In this document: positions 8,702 through 17,369 of the stretch, piece after piece | How the letters are laid out: each line of letters begins with the position of its first letter | Numbering within the stretch: the first letter of the stretch is position 1 | NCBI RefSeq assembly: GCF_025751575.1 | Contig: NZ_JAOWLA010000010.1 | Location: 62,001-126,000 of the forward strand | DNA: 64,000 nt | Origin: Albidovulum sediminicola | GTDB lineage: Bacteria; Pseudomonadota; Alphaproteobacteria; Rhodobacterales; Rhodobacteraceae | Reading direction: 5' to 3' | Notes under the pieces: model-generated | Databases searched by the model: none | What the model was told of the DNA's origin: nothing | The model's input: only the letters and a program-made list of their open reading frames with translations | Program-made: the position numbers and the translations under genes

Positions 8702-10228
8702 TCAGCCACCCCCGGCTTCTGCCTCGCGAAAGAAATCCTCGGGGCTTTCGACCTCGTCGAGCCGCCGTCCAGCGATCCGCCAGAACCGGGTCCCGACCGC
8801 GCGCACGAAGGCCCGGTCATGCGAAACGATGAGCGCGGCCGCCGCGTCGCGCGCAATCTCCTCCTCCAGCGCCTCCTGACCCTCGATGTCGAGGTGGTTT
8901 GTCGGCTCGTCCAGCACGTAAAGGTTCGGCCGTTCGAGCCGCAGGATCAGCATGGCAAGCCGCGCCTTCTGCCCACCCGAAAGGCTCCGCGCAGGCGCCG
9001 CCTGTCGGGCCATGGCGATGCCCGCGCCCGCCAGCGCCGACCGGATCGCCTGATCCCCCAGGTCGAAGCGCGCCGACAGGATCTCATGCGGGGTCCGGTT
9101 GGCGTCGAATTGCCCAAGGTCTTGGTCGGAGATCCCGGCCCGGACCGAGGCCGCGGCGCGGACACCCTCACCCGCGCCCGACAGGGCCGCGCGAACGGCC
9201 GCCATCATCCGGCTCTTGCCCGCCCCGTTCGGACCGAGCAGGACAACGCGATCACCCGGCACGATCCATTTCTGCCCGGTACGGAAAAGGATCCGTCCGT
9301 CCGGTGCCGCGATCGCCGCATCCTCGAAGGCCAGAAGGGCGCGGGCATGGCTCGCGCTGCCCTCCAGACGGATCGCCCCGGCGGCGCCCTCGCGATGCGC
9401 GGGGCGCGCCTCAGCCTCGATCCGCGCCGCCCGCTCGGTCAGTTGCCGCGTCTTGACCTTCAGAAGGTCACTGCCCGAATTGATGCCGATGTTCTTGAGC
9501 TTCGCGGCCTGCCGGCGCAGGTGCTGCGCCTCCTGCATACGGTTCTGGTAGGCGCGGGCATCGGCCTCGTCGGCCCCCTCCAACGCGGCGCGGGCGGCGG
9601 AATAGGGCAGCGCGAAGTCCCGGCTGGCGACTTCGCGCAGGAAGACCGTGCGCGCCGTGGCCGTGTCGAGAAAGGCGCGGTCATGGCTGACGGCCAACAC
9701 CGCGACCGATCGTGGCAGGGCCGCCAACCAGCGCGTCAGGACCCCAATCCGCGCAAGATCCAGGTGGTTGGTGGGTTCGTCCAGAAGGTAGACATCGGGT
9801 TCGGTGACGGCGGCGCAGGCCAGAAGCGCGGTCCGCTGCCATCCCCCCGACAGCGCCGCGAGCGGACGGTCACGCAACTCCGGCGGAACCGCCAAGTCGT
9901 CAAGCGCCACATCGACACGCCACCCGTCGTAATCGCGCGCCTCGGCCGGAAGGGCGCCCAGCGCCGCCGCCCGCATCGTCAGCGGCAGGAGCGGCCCTGG
10001 AACCTCTTGCGCGACCAGGGCGACGCAGGCGCCGCGGGCGCGCGTCACGCTGCCCTGCGACGGATCGACCTGCCCCGCGAGCACCCGCAGGAGAGAGGAC
10101 TTGCCCCGCCCGTTCGCGGCGACGAGGCCCACGCGGTCGCCGGGCTGAAGGGTCAGGGAAAGGCCGGTGAAAAGCGTCTCGCCCAAGGTCAGGCCAAGAC
10201 CGGAAACGGATAGAAGGCTCATGTTCAT
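8702..10228 (-). CDS. ABC-F family ATPase (two ABC domains, no membrane part)
   Basis: A protein of about 508 residues with two ATP-binding cassettes and no membrane spans. Both cassettes have the LSGG signature and a Walker B (YLLDEPTNHLD and YVLDEPTNHLD). The P-loops are slightly unusual: ANGRGKSS in the first and GPNGAGKSR in the second, where Arg replaces the usual Ser/Thr after GKS. A basic, Gln/Lys-rich linker joins them. ABC-F proteins act on the ribosome, easing stalled translation or giving antibiotic resistance. The start is uncertain between ATGs at 10228 and 10222; no strong ribosome binding site is seen. A possible leader peptide lies upstream. Confidence 0.9.
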   Translation of the reverse strand: MNMSLLSVSGLGLTLGETLFTGLSLTLQPGDRVGLVAANGRGKSSLLRVLAGQVDPSQGSVTRARGACVALVAQEVPGPLLPLTMRAAALGALPAEARDYDGWRVDVALDDLAVPPELRDRPLAALSGGWQRTALLACAAVTEPDVYLLDEPTNHLDLARIGVLTRWLAALPRSVAVLAVSHDRAFLDTATARTVFLREVASRDFALPYSAARAALEGADEADARAYQNRMQEAQHLRRQAAKLKNIGINSGSDLLKVKTRQLTERAARIEAEARPAHREGAAGAIRLEGSASHARALLAFEDAAIAAPDGRILFRTGQKWIVPGDRVVLLGPNGAGKSRMMAAVRAALSGAGEGVRAAASVRAGISDQDLGQFDANRTPHEILSARFDLGDQAIRSALAGAGIAMARQAAPARSLSGGQKARLAMLILRLERPNLYVLDEPTNHLDIEGQEALEEEIARDAAAALIVSHDRAFVRAVGTRFWRIAGRRLDEVESPEDFFREAEAGGG

Positions 10229-10312
10229 ATCGTCCGCCAGGGGATGCAGGTGCATCCGGGTCAACATCGGGTCGATGCCGGGGCATCGGCCCAAGGGGCA
10301 GACGAGGTTCGT

Positions 10313-10396
10313 TTAGCTCTCCGCGCCGCCCCGCATCACGCCATGCGGGGCAAGGACAGGACCGTGGGTCAATCGCCGCGTCACGCGGTAAGTCAT
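10313..10396 (-). CDS. possible 27-residue leader peptide upstream of the ABC-F gene
   Basis: An ATG preceded by GGGAGG at good spacing opens a 28-codon frame: MTYRVTRRLTHGPVLAPHG followed by VMRGGAES and TAA. It ends 84 bases before the ABC-F start on the same strand. A hairpin (10329-10350) overlaps its 3' part. Genes for ABC-F proteins are often controlled by ribosome stalling on a short upstream frame, so this arrangement fits attenuation. That function is inference; the frame could also be a free small protein or chance. Confidence 0.4.
   Translation of the reverse strand: MTYRVTRRLTHGPVLAPHGVMRGGAES
10329..10350 (-). promoter_or_regulatory. hairpin in the leader of the ABC-F gene
   Basis: CCCCGCAT and ATGCGGGG pair in an 8-bp stem around a 6-base loop. 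It lies inside the last third of the short upstream frame, where a moving or stalled ribosome would open or preserve it. No T run follows, so it would act, if at all, as a regulatory rather than an intrinsic terminator hairpin. Confidence 0.35.
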
Positions 10397-10451
10397 CGCG
10401 GCCTCCCATTGCAGTTGCCTGCAGGAAGCCTAGCCACGGTGAGGGCGCCGG

Positions 10452-11870
10452 TCAAACATTACCCTGCCCGCGGAAGGTGACGAAGCGCAGCATCGCCAGC
10501 CAGCCGAGGGCGGCGATCGGCAGGCTGCCCAGGAAGATCGCCCGGGCAACGCCACCGGCCTCCGCCGCACTGGCCGAAGCGTCGAAACCCGCAGCATTCG
10601 CGAAGATCCCCATGGTCGAGGCCCCGAGCGCGTAGCCAAGCCGTCCGATGGTCGGCAGGGCGGCGGTCAGGCGGTCACCGTCCCCGGCCACGGCAAGCCG
10701 CCCGGCCCTTCGGACGATGAAGGTCCAGGCCATGCCATAGCCGACCCCCTCGGCCGCGGCGCAAACGGCGATGAGCCACAGCGGCCCCGCGGCGACCGCG
10801 TAGCAAAGCCCTGCCACGCTGGACAGGATCAGCGTCATGCCGACAAAGATGAACACCGGGTCGCGGCGCGGGGGCTGGCCCGAGACCACGACCGCCGACA
10901 ACGTCCAGCCAATCGAGATGATCGCGACGATATACCCCGCGACCAGCGGCTCTGTCCCGTGGATCAGATCCATCAGGAGCGGCCCGTAAGCCGCAAGCCC
11001 CATCGTCGCGATATTCATCGCGAGGATCATCACCAGCGCCGCACCGGTCGGATGGCGCAGGTCAAAGGCCCGGTGCGGCCAGAGCCGATCCGCACCGCTT
11101 CGTCCGTCGAGCCAGGCAAAAAGCGCAAGCGCCGCGACACCGAGCGCAAGCGAGATCGCCATGAACACGACGGACCCCGCGATGCCCGCATAGGCGACAC
11201 CGAGCACCGCGCCACACAGAAGCGCGAGCCGCCGGACGGGGAGTTGCGCGGCGCCAGCAGTGCCCTCTGGCGCCGCCCCCTTGCCGATCCCGAACCGGAA
11301 CCAAAGCGCCAGAAGCGCGGCCTGCACCGCGAAGGCGACAAACCCGAGCCGCCAGCTGCCATAGGTCACGAAGACCCCACCGACCAGCGGCCCGGCAAAG
11401 GCCGAGGCGCCCCAGGCCACCGACATCGCCGCGAAGGCGCGCGGCATCATCCGTTCGGGAAAGATCCGCGTCACCGCGACGAAGGAAAGCGACACCAGCC
11501 CCCCGCCACCCAGCCCCTGCGCCACACGCCCGGCCAGCAGGACCGGCATCGACGGCGCCGCCGCGCTCAACATGCAGCCGGAGGCGAACAGGAGCGCCGC
11601 CGCGATCATCGGCGCCCGGATCCCGAAGCGCAGCGCGACAAGCCCTGTCGCGGCGCCCGCGACGATGGAGCCGGTATCGTAAAGCGCGAAATTCCAGGCC
11701 ACGATCCGGTCGCCGCCAATCTCGGCCACGATCGCGGGCATCATCGTCGTCACCACCAGCGCATCGGCGGCATGGAGCCAGACGCCAAGGCAGCAGAGTA
11801 GCACCGAGGCCGCGTAGCGCCCGCGCAAAACCTCGGCCCAGGTTACATAGTCGCTTTCGGCTGACTGCAT
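10452..11870 (-). CDS. major facilitator superfamily transporter (drug-efflux-like)
   Basis: A 472-residue, highly hydrophobic protein with about 12-14 membrane segments. The N-terminal half has typical exporter features: an acidic residue in the first membrane region (ADALVVTTMMPAIV), the loop pattern RFGIRAP between helices 2 and 3, and GRVAQGLGGGGLVSLS resembling the drug-H+ antiporter motif. The substrate is not identifiable. It starts 12 bases after the end of the molybdoenzyme gene on the same strand, so the two probably form an operon; whether the transporter handles the enzyme's substrate or product is open. Confidence 0.85.
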   Translation of the reverse strand: MQSAESDYVTWAEVLRGRYAASVLLCCLGVWLHAADALVVTTMMPAIVAEIGGDRIVAWNFALYDTGSIVAGAATGLVALRFGIRAPMIAAALLFASGCMLSAAAPSMPVLLAGRVAQGLGGGGLVSLSFVAVTRIFPERMMPRAFAAMSVAWGASAFAGPLVGGVFVTYGSWRLGFVAFAVQAALLALWFRFGIGKGAAPEGTAGAAQLPVRRLALLCGAVLGVAYAGIAGSVVFMAISLALGVAALALFAWLDGRSGADRLWPHRAFDLRHPTGAALVMILAMNIATMGLAAYGPLLMDLIHGTEPLVAGYIVAIISIGWTLSAVVVSGQPPRRDPVFIFVGMTLILSSVAGLCYAVAAGPLWLIAVCAAAEGVGYGMAWTFIVRRAGRLAVAGDGDRLTAALPTIGRLGYALGASTMGIFANAAGFDASASAAEAGGVARAIFLGSLPIAALGWLAMLRFVTFRGQGNV

Positions 11871-11882
11871 CCGCCCCCCGCT

Positions 11883-14117
11883 TCAGACCGGACGAAGATC
11901 GACCAAGGTCGTCTGCGCCGTCGGCCCCTGCGCGATCGGAGAGGTCCCGATGTCGCGCGTCAGGACATTCGGATTGCCTTGGGTGTCGCGCCCCTGCCCG
12001 TCGGGACGGTACCAGGCGCCGGTGGGCAGGATCAGCACGCCGGGCATCACGTCCGGGGTAAGCCGCGCGCGGCCAAGGCAGGCGCCGCGGTCGTTGAAGA
12101 CCTCCACCAGTGCGCCGTCCTCGATGTCACGGGCAGCGGCCTCCTCCGGGTGCAGTGCGACCGGCATCGGCCGGGCGCCGGGTTCGTCCGCCAGCGCCGC
12201 CTCAAGCTGCGAATGCAGCTTGTCGGCGGGTTGCGGCGACAGCAGGTGCAGACGGAACCGGTCGCGCGCACCCAACCATTCTGTCGGCGCGATCCAGACG
12301 GCGTGGCCGGGACACGCCGCATAGCCCATCGCCGCGATGGTCCCCGAGAAGAGCTCGATCCGGCCGGAGGGGGTGCGCAAGCGATGCGCCTCGGGATCGC
12401 GGCGGAAGGCATCGAACGCACTTTCGGCGGGCTGGGGCGCGGCGTCGATCCGCGACCAGTTCCGCGCCTTCAACTCTTCATACTCTGGCACCTCGACGCC
12501 GCTCGCCGCGCTTTTGATGCGAAAATCGTCATAAAGCCGCGCGATCCAAGCCCCCGCGCCCAGCCCTTCGGTGAACGCCGCCTCTGCCCCCAGCCGGGCC
12601 GCCAGCCCGCTGAAGATCGCGAAATCGTCGCGCGCCTCGCCCTGGGGATCGATCAGGCGCGGCATATGAAAAAGGTAGGGGTCGCCGTTTTCGCGCCCGT
12701 AGTCTTCACGCTCGAACGGGGTGGTCGCCGGAAAGACGATATCGGCCCGGCGCGCGGTTGCGGTCCACCAGGGCTCGTTCACGATCACGCAATCGGGCCG
12801 GTCCCAGGCCTTTTCCAGCCGCCGCAGGTCCTGGTGGTGATGATAGGGGTTCCCGCCCGCCCAGTAGACAAGCCGGATGTCGGGATAGGTCCGCTCCTCG
12901 CCGTTGTAGGCATAGGGCATGCCGGGGTTCAGCAGCATGTCGGCGATGCGCGCGACGGGGATGGTGACGCCGACAGGGTTGTCGCCTTGGGGCAGGGCAC
13001 CGCCCGTCAATTGCCGCAGCGGCCCGGTGCCACCGCTGTCGGTGGTGCCGTAGCCCTCGCCCAGGCCGCCGCCGGGCAAGCCGATCTGCCCCAGCATCGC
13101 CGCCAGCGTCGCCGCCGCCCAGTAGGGTTGTTCGCCGTTTTCCGCCCGCTGCACCGACCAGGCGAGCGCGATCATCGTGCGCGTCGTCGCCATCCGCTCG
13201 GCAAGCGCCGCGATCTCTTCCGCCGCGACACCGGAAATCGCGGCGGCCCAGGCGGCATCCTTCGCAACCCCGTCCGTCGCGCCCAGAAGGTAGGCGCGGA
13301 ACCGGTCATAGCCGACCGTGCAGCGCGCGAGGAAATCCCGATCCACGCGGCCCGTCCGCTCCAGCTCATGCGCGAGGCCGAGGATCAGGGCGGTGTCGGT
13401 CCCGGGGATGATGGGCAGCCAGCGCGCGAAGTCCGGGCTGTCGCCCCGCTGCGGGCTGATGCTGATCAGGGTGCCGCCCTTGGCGCCAAAGGCGCGCAAA
13501 TGTCCGGCCGTCCGGTGCGCCCCGGTGCCGCCGGCAATGGTCTGCGTGTTCTTGGTGTTGATCCCGCCGAAGGCCACCAGCGTCTGGGTATGCGCGACGA
13601 TCCGCGACCAGCGCTCCTGCGCGCCGTGGCGGTACTCGATCTCGGTCATGCCGAAGATATGCGGCAACATCACTTCTGCCGCGGCAAGGGAATAGGTGCC
13701 CTTCTGCGCGACATAACCGCCGATGCAGTTCAGGAAGCGGTGCAACTGGCCTTGCGCGTGATGAAACCGCCCCGCGCTCGACCAGCCATAAGAGCCGCCG
13801 AAGATCGCACCGTTGCCGTGGACACGGCGGATGCGGCCGATCTCCTGCGCCGCGATGTCGAGCGCCTCGTCCCAGGGCATCTCGACGAAGTCGTCGCGCC
13901 CGGCGCCGCGCGCGCGGTCGCCCCTGAGCCATCCCTTCCGGACCGAGGGACGCGCCACCCGGTCCGCATGGTGGACGGCATTCGGCAGGATGCGCGCGAT
14001 GGGCGAAGGGTCGGGGTCCTCCTCGAACGGGTCGGCGCGCAGGATGCGCCCGTCTTCGGTGAAGATGCGCGTCGCCCCCCAATGGGTCGAGGTCACCCGT
14101 CCCTGATCGCCCGCCAT
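11883..14117 (-). CDS. molybdopterin oxidoreductase of the DMSO/biotin sulfoxide reductase type (BisC-like)
   Basis: A 744-residue bis-MGD molybdoenzyme. GGSYGWSSAGRFHHAQ near residue 105 supplies the Ser ligand to molybdenum that marks the DMSO/TMAO/biotin-sulfoxide reductase group. There is no N-terminal Cys cluster motif for a 4Fe-4S centre and no Tat signal peptide, so it should be cytoplasmic, like BisC, rather than periplasmic like DorA or TorA. Probable role: reduction of biotin sulfoxide, methionine sulfoxide or a similar S- or N-oxide. The ATG at 14117 follows GGGAGG and was preferred to an upstream in-frame start. An MFS gene follows 12 bases downstream. Confidence 0.88.
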   Translation of the reverse strand: MAGDQGRVTSTHWGATRIFTEDGRILRADPFEEDPDPSPIARILPNAVHHADRVARPSVRKGWLRGDRARGAGRDDFVEMPWDEALDIAAQEIGRIRRVHGNGAIFGGSYGWSSAGRFHHAQGQLHRFLNCIGGYVAQKGTYSLAAAEVMLPHIFGMTEIEYRHGAQERWSRIVAHTQTLVAFGGINTKNTQTIAGGTGAHRTAGHLRAFGAKGGTLISISPQRGDSPDFARWLPIIPGTDTALILGLAHELERTGRVDRDFLARCTVGYDRFRAYLLGATDGVAKDAAWAAAISGVAAEEIAALAERMATTRTMIALAWSVQRAENGEQPYWAAATLAAMLGQIGLPGGGLGEGYGTTDSGGTGPLRQLTGGALPQGDNPVGVTIPVARIADMLLNPGMPYAYNGEERTYPDIRLVYWAGGNPYHHHQDLRRLEKAWDRPDCVIVNEPWWTATARRADIVFPATTPFEREDYGRENGDPYLFHMPRLIDPQGEARDDFAIFSGLAARLGAEAAFTEGLGAGAWIARLYDDFRIKSAASGVEVPEYEELKARNWSRIDAAPQPAESAFDAFRRDPEAHRLRTPSGRIELFSGTIAAMGYAACPGHAVWIAPTEWLGARDRFRLHLLSPQPADKLHSQLEAALADEPGARPMPVALHPEEAAARDIEDGALVEVFNDRGACLGRARLTPDVMPGVLILPTGAWYRPDGQGRDTQGNPNVLTRDIGTSPIAQGPTAQTTLVDLRPV

Positions 14118-14174
14118 GCTGCCCTCCCATATCGCGCGGGTCAGGTTCCTCTGACCGCGCGGCGGGGTCAAGCG

Positions 14175-15080
14175 TCAGGCGCGCTGAAGCTTCACGGCCT
14201 CCGTCCGCGCCAGCCGAAGGAAATGCGCCATGTAGGGGCGCGTCGCATCCTCTTCCCGCGTTGCGGCATACATGCGCTTGACCACGCCCTGTTCGGTCAG
14301 CCGCCGCGTGACGTAGTCGTCCTGGCGCTTCACGTCGCGCAGCACCCAGTCCGGCAGCACCGCCACCCCGCGATCGGAGGCGACCAGCATCAGGATCACC
14401 GCCGTCAGTTCCACCTGCCGCAGCCCCAGCGGCTCGACCCGTGCGGGGGTCAGCAGGGTGGAAAACACATCCAGCCGGCTGCGGTCCACGGGATAGGTGA
14501 TCAGGACCTGGTCGCGCAGATCCTCGGCCTCGATCCACGCCTTCGCGGCCAGCGGGTTCGAGGCCGACGCCACCAGCGTCGGCGAATAGTCGAAAAGCGG
14601 GTTGAAGACCGCGCCCCCCGGCCCGTCCGGGTCGGACGAAATAACAAGGTCGACCTCCTCCCGCATGAGGGCGGGCAACGCGTCGAAGGCAAGACCCGCG
14701 CGGATGTCCACGTCGATATCGGGCCAAGCGTGGCGGAATTTTTCCAGCACGGGGAAAAGCCAGTCGAAACAGGCGTGGCATTCCATCGCGATGTGGAGCC
14801 GCCCGGAGCGGCCCGCGCGCAGCGCCCGGAAGTCCTCGGTCAGCGCCTCAAGCTCGGGCAGAATGCGCTCGGCCGCCCGCAGCAGCCGCATCCCCGCCGC
14901 CGAGAGCCTGAGCGGCTTCGTGCGGCGCACGAAAAGCTCCACACCCGCCTGGTCCTCCAGCCCCTTCATCTGATGCGAAAGCGCCGATTGGGTGATGTTG
15001 AGCGTCTCGGCCGCGCGGGCAAGACCGCCCGCGTCATGGATCGCCTTGATCGTCCGCAGATGGCGCAGCTCCAGATGCAT
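14175..15080 (-). CDS. metR: LysR-family regulator of methionine biosynthesis (MetR-like)
   Basis: A 301-residue LysR-type protein with an N-terminal winged helix (AAETLNITQSALSHQMKGLE) and a periplasmic-binding-like effector domain. Stretches such as QSALSHQ, LFVRRTKPLRLS, MECHACFDWLFPVLEKF and YPVDRSRLDVF match MetR closely; MetR senses homocysteine. It is divergent from metF, its expected target, with 92 bases between the start codons. An inverted repeat in that gap is the likely binding site. Confidence 0.92.
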   Translation of the reverse strand: MHLELRHLRTIKAIHDAGGLARAAETLNITQSALSHQMKGLEDQAGVELFVRRTKPLRLSAAGMRLLRAAERILPELEALTEDFRALRAGRSGRLHIAMECHACFDWLFPVLEKFRHAWPDIDVDIRAGLAFDALPALMREEVDLVISSDPDGPGGAVFNPLFDYSPTLVASASNPLAAKAWIEAEDLRDQVLITYPVDRSRLDVFSTLLTPARVEPLGLRQVELTAVILMLVASDRGVAVLPDWVLRDVKRQDDYVTRRLTEQGVVKRMYAATREEDATRPYMAHFLRLARTEAVKLQRA

Positions 15081-15092
15081 CTTGTTGTGTGA

Positions 15093-15109
15093 CTCATATT
15101 AATGATGAG
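15093..15109. promoter_or_regulatory. inverted repeat in the metR-metF intergenic region
   Basis: CTCAT-N7-ATGAG forms a perfect 5-bp-arm inverted repeat in an AT-rich stretch between the two divergent starts. Spacing and position fit a LysR-type operator shared by both genes. It does not match the enterobacterial MetR consensus TGAA-N5-TTCA, so assignment to MetR is inference. Confidence 0.4.
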
Positions 15110-15172
15110 AATTATGAATTTGTCTCACATCGCAAAACCCGGCACAAGAGGGGCAAGCAACATGAGGTTCCC

Positions 15173-16036
15173 ATGACACTCCGCATCTCCTTCGAATTCT
15201 TCCCCCCGCAGACGCTGGACGCCTCATTCCGGCTTTGGGATGCCGCGCAGAACCTGGCACCGCTGCGTCCGAACTTCGTCTCGGTGACCTATGGCGCCGG
15301 GGGCACCACCCGCAAGCTGACGCATGAGGCCGTCGGCGCGATCGGCCAGAATTTCGGCCTGAACGTCGCCGCGCATCTGACCTGCATCGAGGCCTCGAAG
15401 GCCGAAACGCTTGAGATTGCCGCCGAATACGCGGCGGCTGGCGTGACCGAGATCGTGGCCCTGCGCGGCGACCCGCCCAAGGGCGAAGGCGCCTTCCGCC
15501 CCCACCCCGAAGGGTTCCGCGACACCGTGGAACTGGTCGAGGCACTGGCCGACACTGGCAAGTTCAACATCCGCGTCGGCGCCTATCCCGAACGGCACCC
15601 CGAAGCGGCGGACGCCGCCGCAGACATCGACTGGCTGAAGCGCAAGATCGACGCCGGTGCGACCTCCGCCATCACCCAGTTCTTCTTCGAGGTCGAAACC
15701 TTCCTGCGCTTCCGCGACGCCTGCGAAAAGGCCGGGATCGACGCCCCGATCATTCCGGGCATCCTGCCGATCCACTCCTGGGAAGGCGTCAAGCGCTTTG
15801 CCCAGCGCTGCGGCACCGCCATTCCAGTCTGGCTGGACGAGGCCTACGCCCACGCCATCCGGGACGGGCACGAAGCGCTGCTCTCCACCGCGATCGCGGC
15901 GGAACTTTGCGACGACCTGATCGGCGCCGGGGTCGAGGACCTGCACTTCTATACCCTGAACCGCCCGCAACTGACCCGCGATGTCTGCTGCGCGCTGGGA
16001 ATTGCGCCCGAAGTCTCCCTGCAGAACGTGGCCTGA
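15173..16036 (+). CDS. metF: 5,10-methylenetetrahydrofolate reductase
   Basis: An FAD enzyme that reduces methylenetetrahydrofolate to 5-methyltetrahydrofolate, the methyl donor for methionine synthesis. The 287-residue barrel has the family opening ISFEFFPPQ, VSVTYGAGG, the ALRGDPP loop and the TSAITQFFFE segment. The ATG at 15173 gives this conserved start with GAGG upstream; a longer in-frame extension is not conserved in character. It is divergent from metR and followed by a strong intrinsic terminator, so it is probably monocistronic. Confidence 0.96.
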   Translation: MTLRISFEFFPPQTLDASFRLWDAAQNLAPLRPNFVSVTYGAGGTTRKLTHEAVGAIGQNFGLNVAAHLTCIEASKAETLEIAAEYAAAGVTEIVALRGDPPKGEGAFRPHPEGFRDTVELVEALADTGKFNIRVGAYPERHPEAADAAADIDWLKRKIDAGATSAITQFFFEVETFLRFRDACEKAGIDAPIIPGILPIHSWEGVKRFAQRCGTAIPVWLDEAYAHAIRDGHEALLSTAIAAELCDDLIGAGVEDLHFYTLNRPQLTRDVCCALGIAPEVSLQNVA

Positions 16037-16053
16037 GGCTCCGTCACTGCGCT

Positions 16054-16084
16054 GACCCCGAAGCCTCGGCTTCGGGGTCTTTTT
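16054..16084 (+). terminator. intrinsic terminator after metF
   Basis: GACCCCGAAGC and its complement form an 11-bp stem with a CTCG loop, followed by TCTTTTT. It lies 18 bases after the metF stop codon and separates it from the convergent DUF2235 gene. Confidence 0.92.
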
Positions 16085-16102
16085 GTGCCCTGACGGTGCG
16101 GA

Positions 16103-17182
16103 TCAAACCTCATGCATCAGGCGGGCCAGATCCCCGCGCGCGCCCCGCGCAACGCTGCGTACACTGGGGTGAAGTGCCTCGGACGGGTCGCGGCCGATCT
16201 CGCGTTTCGCGCGCAGCAGGAACGCCTTGCCCCAACCGGTCCAGGACCCGACCGACGGCGCCTTGACGTCCGTGGGAAAATCGCCCCGCCAATCGATCGG
16301 CAATACCAGCCCGCGCGCCTCTGCCTTTTCCAGCATCCAGACCAGCGGGATGTTGGTCAGCGGTCGCGCGGATTGGTACTCCCCGACCTGGCCACCAATG
16401 TCACCATGGGTCCCCCTGAACCAGACCTGTTCGACCTGGCCGGGCGCGGCACCTGCGGTCGTATCCCACAAGAGCGGATCGTAGGCCGCGCGCGTCTCAT
16501 CGAGCGCGAGCGCGTGGTAACCATGCCGGATATGAGGGCCCAGCGCGTGGCTGTGAAACTCATGCTGGGGTTCGGTCCAGCTCCAGAGGAACGGCAGCCT
16601 GAGACCCAGCGCCTTGACGGTATCGAAAACGCCGATCATCTCGATCGAGACCTTCTCGTGGCAGGTCTTGCGGACGAAGATATCGCGGGCGGCGGACCGG
16701 TCGGCCCGGCGATAATAGCGATAGGCCAGTTGCACGTTACGCTCGATCGCGCAGTCGGCGCGCAAGAGCCCGACCGCGTCGATGATGCCGGCAAGCGAGC
16801 GGACCGCGAAGGCCCCGCGCGAGAATCCGAACAGAAACACCCGGTCGCCCGGGCGGTAGCGCGTCGCAAGCCAGCCGTAGGCGCGCTGGATCTGCCGGTT
16901 GATACCCTTGCCCATGGCGACATCGCGCGCGTCGCGCCAACTGCGCCACTGCACGCCGGGCTCGTAATAAAGCGACACGCGGGCCGACTGCGGTACGGCA
17001 CGCAATGTGCGGTAGATCCGGCCGATATTGGTTTCCTGCCCGAAATCGAGCGAGGACATCGTGCCGTCGATCAGGATGACATGGTCGGTGGGACCGCGGC
17101 CACGCGCGGGCGCCCTCACTTCGACCGCGGCCCGGCGGCCGAGCCTGAGCAAGCCCCAAAGCCTGCGCGCAACATCGCGCAT
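16103..17182 (-). CDS. DUF2235 alpha/beta hydrolase (Tle1-type phospholipase fold)
   Basis: A 359-residue protein with the DUF2235 / T6SS phospholipase Tle1-like catalytic domain. The nucleophile Ser121 sits in GFSRGAF, Asp187 in GVFDTVKALG, and His259 in WFRGTHGDIGG, which together make a plausible Ser-Asp-His triad. The early VILIDGTMSS strand is also typical. There is no signal peptide. No VgrG, PAAR or immunity gene lies nearby, so a type VI effector role is not supported here; a lone cytoplasmic lipase or esterase is as likely. The ATG at 17182 follows AAAGGAGA, better than upstream alternatives. Confidence 0.85.
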   Translation of the reverse strand: MRDVARRLWGLLRLGRRAAVEVRAPARGRGPTDHVILIDGTMSSLDFGQETNIGRIYRTLRAVPQSARVSLYYEPGVQWRSWRDARDVAMGKGINRQIQRAYGWLATRYRPGDRVFLFGFSRGAFAVRSLAGIIDAVGLLRADCAIERNVQLAYRYYRRADRSAARDIFVRKTCHEKVSIEMIGVFDTVKALGLRLPFLWSWTEPQHEFHSHALGPHIRHGYHALALDETRAAYDPLLWDTTAGAAPGQVEQVWFRGTHGDIGGQVGEYQSARPLTNIPLVWMLEKAEARGLVLPIDWRGDFPTDVKAPSVGSWTGWGKAFLLRAKREIGRDPSEALHPSVRSVARGARGDLARLMHEV

Positions 17183-17315
17183 GGTCCTGCCGTCTCCTTT
17201 CCCGGCTACCCCCCTGGGGACCATCATCACCGTCCGCAGCCCATCCGTCCAGCAAAGATCCCGTGACGTTTCCGTGTCGTGTTCGCGAGCGCAACAATGC
17301 TGGGAATTCATGAAC

Positions 17316-17347
17316 AAAACCCCCACGGGGCGGGCCTCGTGCGGGGG
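17316..17347 (-). terminator. probable terminator behind the decarboxylase pseudogene
   Basis: On the minus strand CCCCCGCACG pairs with CGTGGGGG (one bulge) and is followed by TTTTGTT. It lies 23 bases after the end of the decarboxylase remnant and would end its transcript. Confidence 0.55.
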
Positions 17348-17369
17348 CTCGGACCCGGCAGAGGCCCGG

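Noticed and set aside
11979-15092. A 1037-codon open frame on the plus strand opposite the molybdoenzyme and metR
   Set aside because: It is antisense to two well-recognised genes, rich in Arg/Pro/Gly/His as expected for a shadow in GC-rich DNA, with no recognisable domain.
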